A stretch of 64,000 nucleotides of DNA from Deltaproteobacteria bacterium (GTDB taxonomy: Bacteria > UBA10199 > JACPAL01 > JACOUP01), in NCBI GenBank assembly GCA_016177765.1, contig JACOUP010000008.1, forward strand, positions 191,021-255,020, in the 5' to 3' direction. The position numbers and the translations under genes are program-made. Shown here in pieces: positions 1 to 8,383 of this stretch. Positions within the stretch are counted from its first letter, which is position 1; the number at the start of each line of letters is the position of its first letter. The notes below the pieces were generated by a model, which was not told where the DNA came from, made no database searches, and saw nothing but the letters and a program-made list of their open reading frames with translations.

Positions 1-205
1 GATTGTAACCATCAGGAATAAACGCATCCGCCGTCGAACCAAACTGGGGGGAGTAGTAAACGATCCCCGGGTTGATCACTGCATGCCACTCACGAAATAA
101 CCGGCTGCGGATCGCCTCAGCCGGGCCTAAAACGGCGCTCAGGGCGATATCACCGTAGCAATAGGCATGATCCCAAAAACCGTTCGGTTGGGTGCAATCC
201 ACCAT
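1..205 (-). CDS. Partial hypothetical protein (N-terminus, gene runs off the left edge)
   Basis: The first 68 codons of a minus-strand gene that continues beyond position 1. It opens MVDCTQPNGFWDHAYCYGD and has no signal peptide or membrane segment in the visible part. Tyr, Trp and Asp are frequent. I do not recognise the family. The ATG at 203..205 follows a GGGAAGG run only 3 nt away. Just upstream lies the CAAC-N16-CGAA element shared with the large accessory genes to the right, so it probably belongs to the same regulon. The predicted leader is only a few nucleotides. The reading frame stays open to the window edge, which is the main reason to call it a gene. Confidence 0.6.
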   Translation of the reverse strand, partial: MVDCTQPNGFWDHAYCYGDIALSAVLGPAEAIRSRLFREWHAVINPGIVYYSPQFGSTADAFIPDGYN

Positions 206-219
206 AGACCTTCCCTGAT

Positions 220-243
220 TTCGTCAGGAAAAATGGAAAGTTG
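220..243 (-). promoter_or_regulatory. ECF-like promoter element (CAAC-N16-CGAA) for the left-edge gene
   Basis: On the minus strand CAAC occupies 243..240 and CGAA 223..220, with exactly 16 nt between. The context is AGCAACTTT and GACGAAAT. The ATG is 15 nt past the CGAA. One of nine matching elements in the window. Confidence 0.55.
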
Positions 244-279
244 CTGATTTTTTGAGGTATTTAAAGAATTCAGGCCGGT

Positions 280-588
280 TCAGTCCAGATCGACCAAAAC
301 AGACGCCCCTTCAATTTTACAATTAAACTTTTTGACAGAGGCGGCCGGATTGACAGGGGAAACGCCGGTCGTGACGTCGAACTCCCACCCATGCCAGGGA
401 CAGGTCACGACGGTTCCGTTGAGATCCCCTTCCCCCAACGGCCCACCGCGATGGGGACAGTTGTTTTGAATGGCACAAAACTGGCCGTTCACGTTGAAGA
501 GGGCGATCTGTTTTCCCTTCACCTCCACCACACGGCCACTGTCGGCCGGGATTTCATTCGAGGGCAACACTTTAACAAATTCGGACAT
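280..588 (-). CDS. Rieske [2Fe-2S] domain protein (small ferredoxin type)
   Basis: A 102-aa protein that is essentially one Rieske domain. The two cluster-binding motifs are complete: CPHRGG (Cys44, His46) and CPWHGW (Cys63, His66). Stand-alone proteins of this size serve as electron carriers for aromatic dioxygenases or as NirD-like subunits. Nothing nearby identifies the partner. I use the ATG at 586..588, which follows an AAGGAA ribosome-binding site, rather than an in-frame start 48 nt upstream. It is divergent from the crotonase gene, with 56 bp between them. No signal peptide, so cytoplasmic. Confidence 0.9.
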   Translation of the reverse strand: MSEFVKVLPSNEIPADSGRVVEVKGKQIALFNVNGQFCAIQNNCPHRGGPLGEGDLNGTVVTCPWHGWEFDVTTGVSPVNPAASVKKFNCKIEGASVLVDLD

Positions 589-644
589 AAATTTCCTTGA
601 AAGAAAACATAGATCTCTGCTAGCGTCAAGTTTCAATTGGAGGA

Positions 645-1430
645 GTGAAAATACAACCCTTTACCGACATCCTCTACCAGGCCCGAGACGGCGTCGCCAC
701 CCTCACCCTCAACCGCCCCGATAAGATGAACGCCTTTCGGGGGCAGACCATTTCGGAACTGACAGAGGGTCTGGCCCTGGCCCTCAAGGAGAGGTCGGTC
801 GGGGTGATCGTCATCACCGGATCCGGTTCTAAAGCATTCTCGGTTGGTGGCGATATCAGTGAAATGAGTACCCTCAATCAAAAGACGGGAAAACTTTTTG
901 TCGCGAAACTCGGCCGGTTGACAAAGAGGCTCCTCACCTCCCCCAAACCGATCATCGCCCGGATCAATGGCTACTGCCTCGGGGGCGGAAACGAAATCCA
1001 GATCTTTTGCGATATTACCGTGGCGAGTGATCGTTCGTTGATCGGACAGGTCGGCCCCAAGGTGGGAAACGCCCCGCTCTGGGGGGGGACCCAGATCCTG
1101 CCGCTTTTAGTCGGGATCAAGAGGGCCTGTGAGATCACTTTTGTAAACAAACAGTACCCCGCCAGAGAGGCCGCGGAGATCGGGCTTATTAACTTTTGCG
1201 TCCCGGAGGCGGAGCTGGATAAAACGGTGGCCGACCTCTGCCAAGAACTTTTGAACCGGAGCCCGCAGGCGTTGCGGCTGGCAAGGAAGAGCCTTTATGA
1301 TGGCCTCCTGCCGAGAATTCAGAGGGGGCTCAAAGACCTCGAAAAATTATACGGCTCCCCGGAGGCCACAGAAGGGATGAGCGCCTTTTTGGAGAAGAGA
1401 CCAGCCAATTGGAAACAGTTTAGAATGTAG
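645..1430 (+). CDS. Crotonase-family enzyme, BadI/MenB-like (enoyl-CoA hydratase/isomerase superfamily)
   Basis: A 261-aa crotonase fold. The oxyanion-hole segments are present (AFSVGGDIS near residue 73 and YCLGGGNEIQ near 108). The run NRPDKMNAFRG near the start and GQVGPKVG near 140 resemble 2-ketocyclohexanecarboxyl-CoA hydrolase (BadI) and DHNA-CoA synthase (MenB) more than ordinary enoyl-CoA hydratases. That suggests ring-opening or ring-closing chemistry on a cyclic acyl-CoA; the substrate is inferred. The start is GTG at 645, with a GGAGG only about 1 nt upstream, which is unusually tight; I see no better start. It ends 9 bp before the convergent oxidase operon. Confidence 0.85.
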   Translation: MKIQPFTDILYQARDGVATLTLNRPDKMNAFRGQTISELTEGLALALKERSVGVIVITGSGSKAFSVGGDISEMSTLNQKTGKLFVAKLGRLTKRLLTSPKPIIARINGYCLGGGNEIQIFCDITVASDRSLIGQVGPKVGNAPLWGGTQILPLLVGIKRACEITFVNKQYPAREAAEIGLINFCVPEAELDKTVADLCQELLNRSPQALRLARKSLYDGLLPRIQRGLKDLEKLYGSPEATEGMSAFLEKRPANWKQFRM

Positions 1431-1439
1431 GGGCGCAAT

Positions 1440-1811
1440 TTATTTCGCCCGCGACCGCCGCCACCAGGAAAAGGCGACGCCGGAGATCCCCCCCAACACG
1501 AAGAGAACCACCCCGACCAAGACCAGAACCCCCATCTTCGCCCCTTTGGAAAGCGGCGAATCGGGATCTCCCAAACAGACCGTACAGGCCCAAACCGGAA
1601 CCGGGACAAGAAGAGAAGAGCCGATCAGAAGCAGGGCCATCATCTTCCGGGTCTTTTTGATAAACCAAAAGCTGTAAGGGATCAGGGCCAAAAGCAGGCC
1701 ACAGCCAACCGCAAAAAGATAATGGGGCCCTCGGAGACCAAAAAAGGTGAGACCGATCGCCAGCAGAGCTGAAATGGTAATAAAAATAATATGAAACGCC
1801 TTAAGAGACAT
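1440..1811 (-). CDS. Small membrane protein at the end of the cytochrome oxidase operon
   Basis: A 123-aa protein with about four hydrophobic segments (residues 5-25, 28-50, 57-75 and 92-115). A CTVC motif in the middle could bind metal or haem-biogenesis cargo, but that is speculation. It is the last gene of the oxidase operon and overlaps coxD by 11 bp, so it is co-translated with the oxidase genes. A role in oxidase assembly is plausible from position only. The C-terminus is basic (WWRRSRAK), consistent with a cytoplasmic end. I do not recognise a named family. Confidence 0.75.
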   Translation of the reverse strand: MSLKAFHIIFITISALLAIGLTFFGLRGPHYLFAVGCGLLLALIPYSFWFIKKTRKMMALLLIGSSLLVPVPVWACTVCLGDPDSPLSKGAKMGVLVLVGVVLFVLGGISGVAFSWWRRSRAK

Positions 1812-2118
1812 GGCGGAGATTCTTAAAAATTGCCTCCCCTTCAGTCAGAGAGGGAATAAAAAGGAGCAGGACAAAAAAGAGGAGTGTCACGGCCAGGACG
1901 ATAAAGATCAATTTTTTCTCGGAGATCAGGTGCATAAAGTAACAGGCGACCAGTGACCCTTTAATCGTGGCAATCGTGAGGGCTAAAATAATCGCCGGCA
2001 TGGTGCTGAGGTGAAGATAACTCACCCCGACCGTGACCACCGTAAACGCCGCCAGCGCGGCAAAGACGGTCACGTAGAGGCGAACATGCTTTTGAATCTC
2101 GGCAACATCGTGAGACAT
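1801..2118 (-). CDS. coxD: Cytochrome c oxidase subunit IV (prokaryotic CoxD/CtaF type)
   Basis: A 105-aa protein with three membrane helices and the arrangement of prokaryotic cytochrome c oxidase subunit IV: a short polar N-terminus, a YxHLS loop, a helix with KGSLVACYFMHL, then a last helix ending IPSL. The start MSHDVAEIQ (ATG 2116..2118) has a clear AAGGAGG site 4-5 nt upstream; an upstream in-frame start would overlap subunit III. It lies between coxC and the small membrane protein, all on one strand. The subunit stabilises the aa3-type oxidase complex in the inner membrane. Confidence 0.88.
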   Translation of the reverse strand: MSHDVAEIQKHVRLYVTVFAALAAFTVVTVGVSYLHLSTMPAIILALTIATIKGSLVACYFMHLISEKKLIFIVLAVTLLFFVLLLFIPSLTEGEAIFKNLRHVS

Positions 2119-2128
2119 AACGTCCTCC

Positions 2129-2728
2129 TTACAACAAATACAACACGGGAAATAAAAAAATCCAGACCAAATCGACAAAGTGCCAGTACAACCCGGCCGC
2201 CTCCACCCTGCCGGTAAACTGCTTCGGGTTTGTCTTCCAGAGACGGCTCCCCGGGAAGAGAAAATAACCATTCACGAGAATCCCCCCCAGGACATGCAGA
2301 CCGTGCAGACCGGTCATGGTGAAATAGATCGCGTAAAAGGTGGAGGTCGCCGGCGTGATATGGTGTTCCAGCTTCATTCCGTACTCAAACCCCTTCACCA
2401 CCAGAAAACCGAGCGCCAGAAGAACGGTCAACCCCATGTAAAGACGATACCGACCAAAACGGTTCATCATGAGGGAGGCCCAGGCCATCACCATCGTGAC
2501 GCTGGAGGTGATCAGAATCATCGTGTTCAATGTCGCGAGCGGGACATTCAAAAGACTGGAACCGTGCGGCCAGCTTTCAGCCCCGGTCCGGAGCAGGATG
2601 TAGGTGGAAAAAAGCGCCCCAAAGAGCATCACCTCGGAGGCCAAAAAGAGCCAGATCCCCAACTTGGAATTGGTCATCCCTGTCATTGGGTGGGGTTGAT
2701 CGATATGGTGAATGATTGCTGTCGTCAT
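2129..2728 (-). CDS. coxC: Cytochrome c oxidase subunit III
   Basis: A 199-aa haem-copper oxidase subunit III of the short five-helix type. Recognisable stretches are SKLGIWLFLASEVMLFGALF in the first helix, TGLHGLHVLGGI near residue 140 and EAAGLYWHFVDLVWIFLFP in the last helix, with the conserved histidines. The ATG directly abuts the TAA of coxA, with the AGGAG site inside the end of coxA, so the two are translationally coupled. It is part of the terminal oxidase that reduces O2 with electrons from cytochrome c. Confidence 0.95.
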   Translation of the reverse strand: MTTAIIHHIDQPHPMTGMTNSKLGIWLFLASEVMLFGALFSTYILLRTGAESWPHGSSLLNVPLATLNTMILITSSVTMVMAWASLMMNRFGRYRLYMGLTVLLALGFLVVKGFEYGMKLEHHITPATSTFYAIYFTMTGLHGLHVLGGILVNGYFLFPGSRLWKTNPKQFTGRVEAAGLYWHFVDLVWIFLFPVLYLL

Positions 2729-4447
2729 TTATTTCTCCTCATTCTGCGGCCAAAAATCTTCCGTTCGCCCCGGCGGACTGTATTCATAAGGCCCCCGATA
2801 GACCTCCGGCTCCTGCAAAAAGTTGCCATGAGGAGGAGGCGTTGGTGTCGCCCATTCAAGGGTCGTCGCCTGCCACGGATTATCGGACTCCACTTTCTTT
2901 CCCTTTTTGAGACTCCTGAAAAAGTTGAAGATAAAAATCAATTGAACGAGTCCCAGAATCCAGGCCGAGTATGACATGAAGACGTTAGTCCCCTGCACCG
3001 CCTCGGCATGGGCATAAACTGTTGGCATGTAAAGACGCCGTGAGACCCCAGCCAACCCCTGGATAAACATCGGCATAAAAATCCCGTTGAGACACAAAAA
3101 GGATCCCCAGAAGTGGATCTTCCCCAATTTTTCGTTCATCATCCGTCCGGTCACCTTCGGGTACCAATAGTAAACACCGCCGAAGAGGGCAAGCAGTGTC
3201 CCCGGCGCCACCACATAGTGAAAGTGGCCGATCACATAATAGGTGTCATGAAGGGGAATATCGGAGGCGGTCAGCCCCAACGGTAAACCGGTCAAACCGC
3301 CGATCGCAAACATCGGGAGAAAGGCCAAGGCAAAATGCATCGGGACCGTGAATCGGATAGAACCACCCCAGAGCGTCAAAATCAAAACCGTCAAGATAAC
3401 AACCGAGGGGATGGAAATAATCATCGTCGTCGCCTGAAAGAAATTGCTCATCGTGGTCCCCATCCCGGTCATGAACATATGATGGGCCCAGACGACAAAC
3501 GACATGAACCCTAAAAAGAGGACGGAATAGACCATCGTTTTGTAGCCATAGAGCGGTTTTCGGGTGTTGTTCACGATAATCTCGGTCACGATCCCGATCG
3601 CCGGCAGGATCAAAACGTAAACCTCCGGGTGGGCCAGGAACCAGAAGAGGTGTTGCCAAAGGAGCGGGCTCCCTCCCCCGCTGACCCCCAACGGTGTTCC
3701 ACTAATGACAAGACCGCTTGGCAGGAAGAAACTGCTTCCGGCCAGCCGGTCCATCAACTGCAAGACACCGGCCACCTCCAGCGGCGGAAAGGCGAGCAGA
3801 AGGAGAAAAGAAGTCACAAACTGGGCCCAGACAAAAAATGGCAGACGGAAAAACGAAAGCCCCCTGGCCCGGAGATGAACGATCGTCACAATAAAATTGA
3901 CCGAACCCAAAAGCGACGAAGTAATCAGCGCCACCATCCCGAAGAGCCAGAAGGTTTGTCCCATCGTCGCAATATCGGAGAGAGGCGGGTAGGAGGTCCA
4001 TCCGGAATTGGCCGCGCCGCCAGGCACAAAAAAGCTCGCGAACATGACAACCCCCCCCACGAAATAACACCAGTAGCTCGCCGCATTCAGCTTGGGGAAG
4101 GCCATATCGGGCGCCCCGATCTGGAGTGGGACCAGATAATTGCCAAACCCACCGACCGCCAGCGGCACAACCCCCAGGAAGACCATGATCGTCCCATGCA
4201 TCGCCCCCAGTGAATTGTAAAACTCCGGCAACATCACCCCACCCGGCATCGTGGTGTCACTAAAGAGGCCTCCGATGACCGGCAACGGCTCCCCCGGAAA
4301 GGCCAACTGCCAGCGCATCAGCATCATCAGGCAAAAACCGAAAAATAAAAAGACCAGTCCGGTCAACGCATACTGGCAACCGATCACCTTATGATCGACG
4401 GAAAAAATATACTTCTGCCAAAAACTCTGGTGTTCTGAATGACTCAT
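2729..4447 (-). CDS. coxA: Cytochrome c oxidase subunit I
   Basis: A 572-aa catalytic subunit with about 12 membrane helices. Metal ligands are visible: the low-spin haem His in AMHGTIMVFLG, the CuB/tyrosine segment LAHPEVYVL (His cross-linked to Tyr, with the A1-type Glu), the CuB pair in VWAHHMFMTG, and the two haem ligands in HDTYYVIGHFHYV. It reduces O2 and pumps protons. The start is the ATG of MSHSEHQ (4445..4447) with AGGAG upstream; a GTG four codons earlier is less well placed. It lies 31 bp downstream of coxB. Confidence 0.97.
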   Translation of the reverse strand: MSHSEHQSFWQKYIFSVDHKVIGCQYALTGLVFLFFGFCLMMLMRWQLAFPGEPLPVIGGLFSDTTMPGGVMLPEFYNSLGAMHGTIMVFLGVVPLAVGGFGNYLVPLQIGAPDMAFPKLNAASYWCYFVGGVVMFASFFVPGGAANSGWTSYPPLSDIATMGQTFWLFGMVALITSSLLGSVNFIVTIVHLRARGLSFFRLPFFVWAQFVTSFLLLLAFPPLEVAGVLQLMDRLAGSSFFLPSGLVISGTPLGVSGGGSPLLWQHLFWFLAHPEVYVLILPAIGIVTEIIVNNTRKPLYGYKTMVYSVLFLGFMSFVVWAHHMFMTGMGTTMSNFFQATTMIISIPSVVILTVLILTLWGGSIRFTVPMHFALAFLPMFAIGGLTGLPLGLTASDIPLHDTYYVIGHFHYVVAPGTLLALFGGVYYWYPKVTGRMMNEKLGKIHFWGSFLCLNGIFMPMFIQGLAGVSRRLYMPTVYAHAEAVQGTNVFMSYSAWILGLVQLIFIFNFFRSLKKGKKVESDNPWQATTLEWATPTPPPHGNFLQEPEVYRGPYEYSPPGRTEDFWPQNEEK

Positions 4448-4478
4448 CTCTCTCCTCACTCCCCCTCACGGGGCGTTA

Positions 4479-5231
4479 CTACAAATTCTTTGCCGCCTCC
4501 TGCTCCTTCACCCAATTCTCAAACTCTTCCGGCGTATCAATACTGACGTACCCCTTCATGAGGGTATGCCCGACGCCGCAGAGCTGGGCGCAGGCGATCT
4601 CGAACTGGCCTGTCTGCACCGCTTCAAACCAGACAGGGATCCTCATCCCGGGGATCGCATCCTGTTTGACCCGAAGGACCGGGATCGCAAAGCTGTGGAT
4701 CACATCCTTGGACGAAAGATAAACAATCACCGGCTTGTTCACGGGGAAATGAAACTGGTTGATCGAGGCGATGTCATCCTTGGCATTGGGATCATTCCAA
4801 TCAATCCCCAGGGCGTTGCTGTCACTAATCAGGGAAGGATCACTCTTGCCAAAGAGGCGGTCCGGCCCCGGGTAATGGATGTTCCAGACAAACTGCTGGG
4901 CCACCACCCGGACCACCAGCGAGTCGGCCGCCGGCGGAAATTCGTTTTTGACCTTCGACCAGATCGGTATTGAGAGTCCAATTAAAAGGAATACCTCAAA
5001 CAGGACAACACTGATTTCAACCAGTTTTGGCAGTTTACTCTTGGCCGATTCGTAACTGGCGGTGCGACCGGGGCGCTCACGGAACCGAATAAGGGTATAA
5101 AGGAGAAAAATCCCCCACCCGATGAAAAGCGCAATCATGAACCAGTGGACGACATGGATCAACTGATCAATCGCCGCCCCGTGGGCCGAAACATTGGGGG
5201 GGAGATGCCAACCGTAGATTGAGGAATTCAA
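4479..5231 (-). CDS. coxB: Cytochrome c oxidase subunit II
   Basis: A 250-aa subunit II with two N-terminal helices (about residues 24-50 and 77-98) and a periplasmic cupredoxin domain. The CuA site is complete: His in DVIHSFAIP, then CAQLCGVGHTLM (two Cys, His, Met). No cytochrome c domain is fused at the C-terminus. The start I favour is TTG at 5229..5231 (LNSSIYGWHLPPN) with AGGAAGGG 7 nt upstream; upstream in-frame codons lack hydrophobic or family-like sequence. First gene of the oxidase operon, divergent from the 926-aa HTH protein with 136 bp between. Confidence 0.93.
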   Translation of the reverse strand: MNSSIYGWHLPPNVSAHGAAIDQLIHVVHWFMIALFIGWGIFLLYTLIRFRERPGRTASYESAKSKLPKLVEISVVLFEVFLLIGLSIPIWSKVKNEFPPAADSLVVRVVAQQFVWNIHYPGPDRLFGKSDPSLISDSNALGIDWNDPNAKDDIASINQFHFPVNKPVIVYLSSKDVIHSFAIPVLRVKQDAIPGMRIPVWFEAVQTGQFEIACAQLCGVGHTLMKGYVSIDTPEEFENWVKEQEAAKNL

Positions 5232-5328
5232 AAGTTTTCCCTTCCTGTTACCCAATCTGATAAAAAAGGTCTGGTTTTGGTAACATAAGCCGCTCTCTCC
5301 CGTCAAGGAAAAGGCGTTAATTTGGGCA

Positions 5329-5352
5329 CAACCTCTCCCGCTCACTGCCGAT
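5329..5352 (+). promoter_or_regulatory. ECF-like promoter element (CAAC-N16-CGAT) for the multi-HTH protein
   Basis: CAAC 5329..5332 and CGAT 5349..5352, 16 nt apart; the -10-like context is GCCGATAA. The ATG follows the CGAT by 15 nt, so the transcript would be nearly leaderless. Confidence 0.6.
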
Positions 5353-5367
5353 AAAGGTCCACCAATT

Positions 5368-8148
5368 ATGGCTGGCTCTGATTCCATTGATAGAACCTCC
5401 CCGGCGCCGGCCTATGGCGCGACCTTGGCCACCGGGGAGACGGTTGTTTTTGATCAGACCGGTCCCGCAGGAGCTGCCGAGACGGCAACTCCTCCTGATC
5501 GTACAGCAACGATCCTCAAATTTCGGGCCCTTGAACGAGGGGGCAACTCCAATAAGGCCAAACGATCCGTTGACGTCGAAAAAGACGAGATGGGGGTCAA
5601 ATTCTTCCATGTCGTCGGGATTGATTCGGAAGAGCCCAATGATCCAGTCTCTGTCCAACAGGCCGGGGATTTTGAACGAAAAGACCTCTCCTTTCTTGAA
5701 AACGGCCACGGTTTCACCGTAACCGGGCTCGATTCGGTTCAGAGACAGGGCTGGGTCATGACGCAATCTCGGAAAACCTCTCACCGCAACTCCTTTCGAG
5801 CGGAACTGCTGATCAAAATCTACCGTGTCAGGGTTGCCGGCTTCCCTTCCGGGGGACAGGTCGCGATGGTCAGTCTCCTGAACCCGGGGCTCGTCCCTCT
5901 GGATGAAGAGGGGGCCCCCGTTTTTCAACAGGGGGGGCTGGCGCAGGTCATACGAACTCGCCTGAATGCAGGGCTGGGGATGGGAACCACCAACAGCGTT
6001 GTTATCACCATCGGCAACCGGGCTTATGCGGGTGACCCGATCCGTCCCTCCGTTGCCTTCCGGATGAGGGAGACTGAAATCCCTTCTATCGGCGAGATCC
6101 ACCGGGACAGGTTCCACACCACCAGTGACCCCAGATACAAGGCGGTTGCCGCCACATTTTATGAAAAACTCCTTTTGGAATACCGACGCCGTCAGGCACT
6201 AGACGAGGTTGTCGAAGGCGTGCCTGTGGCGATTAAATATTACACCAGTACCGGGGAAGGGACGCGCCTGATGACCTTCATCCCCGGCACCCTCCCCGGT
6301 ATGAGGAGTCTGGTCATTCTTGATGAAAGAGACACGGGAAGGCAGACAACACTTGAAACTCCCATTTTCAGCGAACGTGTCGTCGAAATCCTCCCCTCGG
6401 GAATCATGATCGTCAGCCACAATGATGTGGATCTCCACCGGTCTGACTTTATCGAAAGACTCCTTAGAGATACCGAAGTGAGATTCCGTCAAACAACGAA
6501 CCGGAGACTGGCTGAACAGGAAGAGGCGCTACAACCCACTCAGGATCGTGCCACCCTGCTGGGTCTGAACGACACTGAAAAAAGGGCATTGGCCGGTGCC
6601 TTCAAGGCCGCTCAAGAAACCGAACAACCGAAAGGAACCTACAAAATCTATGAAATCGATCGAAGACGGCTTTCACCTGAGATCCTCCCGAGGGAAGTCA
6701 GGGGTCGTCTGGTTCTCGGCGCCTTGACACACAGTTTTGATCCGCTCACACCAAAAGAGTTGAAAAGTTTAACCGAGAATGAACGGACTATTGTTAACCT
6801 CCTCCTCGCAGGCCACACCTTTGAAGAGGTCCGTCGTCTGAGAAACACCACGGATCACAATCTCCGATACTGGTTCGACAGCGCGCAACGCAAACTGGTT
6901 TCACTGAGAGGAAATGGTGATGAAGACAATTGGACTAACTTTTACAGGGACTTTGTCCGGTTGGAACACACAGGCATCCCCGATATGGATGAGAGTCGAT
7001 TTGCCACCGTTTTGCAAAGAATGGAGGGACGAAGCAATCCCTACCTAAGGCGAATTGTTGAGGCTCAGCAAGAAGGGGCCCAACCGGTCGACGTCCCCAA
7101 CTCCTTCGAAGAGCCGGCACGGGCAACGGTTAAAAACTCAATCACCAATGCACGGATTGTCGCCAGAGAAGAGGCGGTCAGGGTGGTGCTTCCCATTGCG
7201 GAGGTAGAACAGGCATTGGTCCGGGCCGAAATTTTGGGAACCCTTCAAAGAGCCGATGCCCTTGATTTTCTGACACCGGCGGAACAGCGAGTCGTAGAAG
7301 CGATTGAAAACGGGGCGACCAACCAGCCGGAGATCGGCGAGGTCTTGGGCATTTCAAGACTCACAGCGAAGGCTCACATCGACAGCATCCGCCGCAAACA
7401 GGCCGGGAGAAAAGGGGAAGATACGCGAGAAGAAGTCATTCGGAAGGCACGGCGCTGGTGGCTCACCGGTTCCTTTCTTGTTAACGATGATAAAACTCTG
7501 GAACGCCAGATTGCCCTTCTTCCTCCTCAGTGGCAGGCGGCGATCCGCGCCTTCTTGACCACTGACAATCTCTCCGAGGCGACACGCAAACTTCGAAAAG
7601 AAGGAGACACCTCCGTCCAGATGACCGGTTACCAAACCCGTCTGAATCAAGCGGTCACCGCACTGCGTTTACAGACCGCCAACTCTGTCCCTCGGGCAAG
7701 GAGTTATATTCCTGAAGCCTTTAGGATTTCAAACAGCTCCGTCGGCCCTGAGGAACTCGACCTCCCCTACCCTCCGGAGGTCTGGCCCCTTTTTGTCGGT
7801 CAACTCCCCCCGGAAACAGGGGCTGGCCTCATTGCCACCTTTGGCGAAACGGGACCGACTTCACGAGCCGATGTTCTGAGACTTCTCCCAACAACCGATC
7901 AACCCTTCCCTGATTTTGGCCTGAACGGCACCCCCCTCGACAGGCTGGCCCGCGATGTCGGGGCATTGCTGGTCAGCCGGGGGATGGAAATGACTCTCGT
8001 CACCGCAGAGGTTACACAGGCCGCCGCCCTTCTCACCACTAACAACGGAACAACAGCCAGGCCACTCGATGTTGAATCGGGAAAAAGAACCTTGGAAACC
8101 GGAAGACGAGACCTTGCGAGGGACGCTCGCATCATCCCGATCCGATGA
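5368..8148 (+). CDS. 926-aa protein with three helix-turn-helix-like segments
   Basis: I do not recognise this protein as a whole. There is no signal peptide or membrane segment. Three C-terminal segments look like LuxR/sigma-region-4 helix-turn-helix units: about 468-513 (LTENERTIVNLLLAGHTFEE, ending FDSAQRKL), 635-680 (LTPAEQRVVEAIENGATNQ then LGISRLTAKAHIDSIRRK, the best match to a LuxR HTH) and 718-768 (LPPQWQAAIRAFLTTDNLSE, weaker). The N-terminal 400 residues are mixed alpha/beta with no motif I know. LuxR-type HTHs normally occur singly at the C-terminus of ~220-aa regulators. The leader MAGSDS recalls the MAGPGEVR start of the next two genes. There is no clear ribosome-binding site, and the CAAC-N16-CGAT element sits just upstream. 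A DNA-binding role is inferred. Confidence 0.8.
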   Translation: MAGSDSIDRTSPAPAYGATLATGETVVFDQTGPAGAAETATPPDRTATILKFRALERGGNSNKAKRSVDVEKDEMGVKFFHVVGIDSEEPNDPVSVQQAGDFERKDLSFLENGHGFTVTGLDSVQRQGWVMTQSRKTSHRNSFRAELLIKIYRVRVAGFPSGGQVAMVSLLNPGLVPLDEEGAPVFQQGGLAQVIRTRLNAGLGMGTTNSVVITIGNRAYAGDPIRPSVAFRMRETEIPSIGEIHRDRFHTTSDPRYKAVAATFYEKLLLEYRRRQALDEVVEGVPVAIKYYTSTGEGTRLMTFIPGTLPGMRSLVILDERDTGRQTTLETPIFSERVVEILPSGIMIVSHNDVDLHRSDFIERLLRDTEVRFRQTTNRRLAEQEEALQPTQDRATLLGLNDTEKRALAGAFKAAQETEQPKGTYKIYEIDRRRLSPEILPREVRGRLVLGALTHSFDPLTPKELKSLTENERTIVNLLLAGHTFEEVRRLRNTTDHNLRYWFDSAQRKLVSLRGNGDEDNWTNFYRDFVRLEHTGIPDMDESRFATVLQRMEGRSNPYLRRIVEAQQEGAQPVDVPNSFEEPARATVKNSITNARIVAREEAVRVVLPIAEVEQALVRAEILGTLQRADALDFLTPAEQRVVEAIENGATNQPEIGEVLGISRLTAKAHIDSIRRKQAGRKGEDTREEVIRKARRWWLTGSFLVNDDKTLERQIALLPPQWQAAIRAFLTTDNLSEATRKLRKEGDTSVQMTGYQTRLNQAVTALRLQTANSVPRARSYIPEAFRISNSSVGPEELDLPYPPEVWPLFVGQLPPETGAGLIATFGETGPTSRADVLRLLPTTDQPFPDFGLNGTPLDRLARDVGALLVSRGMEMTLVTAEVTQAAALLTTNNGTTARPLDVESGKRTLETGRRDLARDARIIPIR

Positions 8149-8201
8149 GCACCGATAAAGTCGCCAATGCCGTTTCTGCTTCCACTGCCTAAACACCCTA
8201 A

Positions 8202-8239
8202 GGTACCGGGTACCTTTTGGCCAAAAGGTACCTGGTACC
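8202..8239. repeat. 38-bp near-perfect palindrome with KpnI-like arms
   Basis: A 38-bp palindrome with one mismatched pair, centred at 8220/8221 on TTTTGGCCAAAA and flanked by GGTACC motifs on each side (GGTACCGGGTACC and GGTACCTGGTACC). It follows the HTH gene by about 50 bp. It could fold as a terminator hairpin, but no T-run follows on the plus strand. It may instead be a mobile palindromic repeat. Confidence 0.7.
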
Positions 8240-8262
8240 ATCTGTACCCCCCATTTTCTTAG

Positions 8263-8286
8263 CAACCATCCCCACCCGTGGCCGAT
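8263..8286 (+). promoter_or_regulatory. ECF-like promoter element (CAAC-N16-CGAT) for the VWNG-repeat gene
   Basis: CAAC 8263..8266 and CGAT 8283..8286 with 16 nt between. The start codon is about 110 nt downstream, so the leader is long and contains the REP-like hairpin at 8326..8363. Correspondingly, the gene has a strong ribosome-binding site. Confidence 0.55.
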
Positions 8287-8325
8287 GAGGGCGGCATCAG
8301 ACTTATTGACGGCGAACCGTAGACC

Positions 8326-8363
8326 GGTGCCTGGCACCAGACCCCCCTATTGGTGCCAGGCAC
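8326..8363. repeat. REP-like hairpin with GGTGCCTGGCACC motif
   Basis: GGTGCCTGGCACC (8326..8338, itself palindromic) and GGTGCCAGGCAC (8352..8363) form a larger inverted repeat with a 13-bp stem (8327..8339 with 8351..8363) and an 11-nt loop. GTGCCTGGCAC-type repeats are common REP/transposase-associated elements in environmental bacterial genomes. None of the usual Y1 transposase genes lies nearby. Confidence 0.7.
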
Positions 8364-8383
8364 GCGTGAAAGTCATTGAAGAA

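Noticed and set aside
2180-2974. Long plus-strand open frame opposite coxC/coxA
   Set aside because: It is antisense to strongly conserved oxidase genes, has no ribosome-binding site, and its composition is that of a shadow frame.
5317-6117. 266-codon minus-strand frame upstream of coxB
   Set aside because: Antisense to the N-terminal part of the 926-aa gene, with no promoter or ribosome-binding site; no recognisable protein features.
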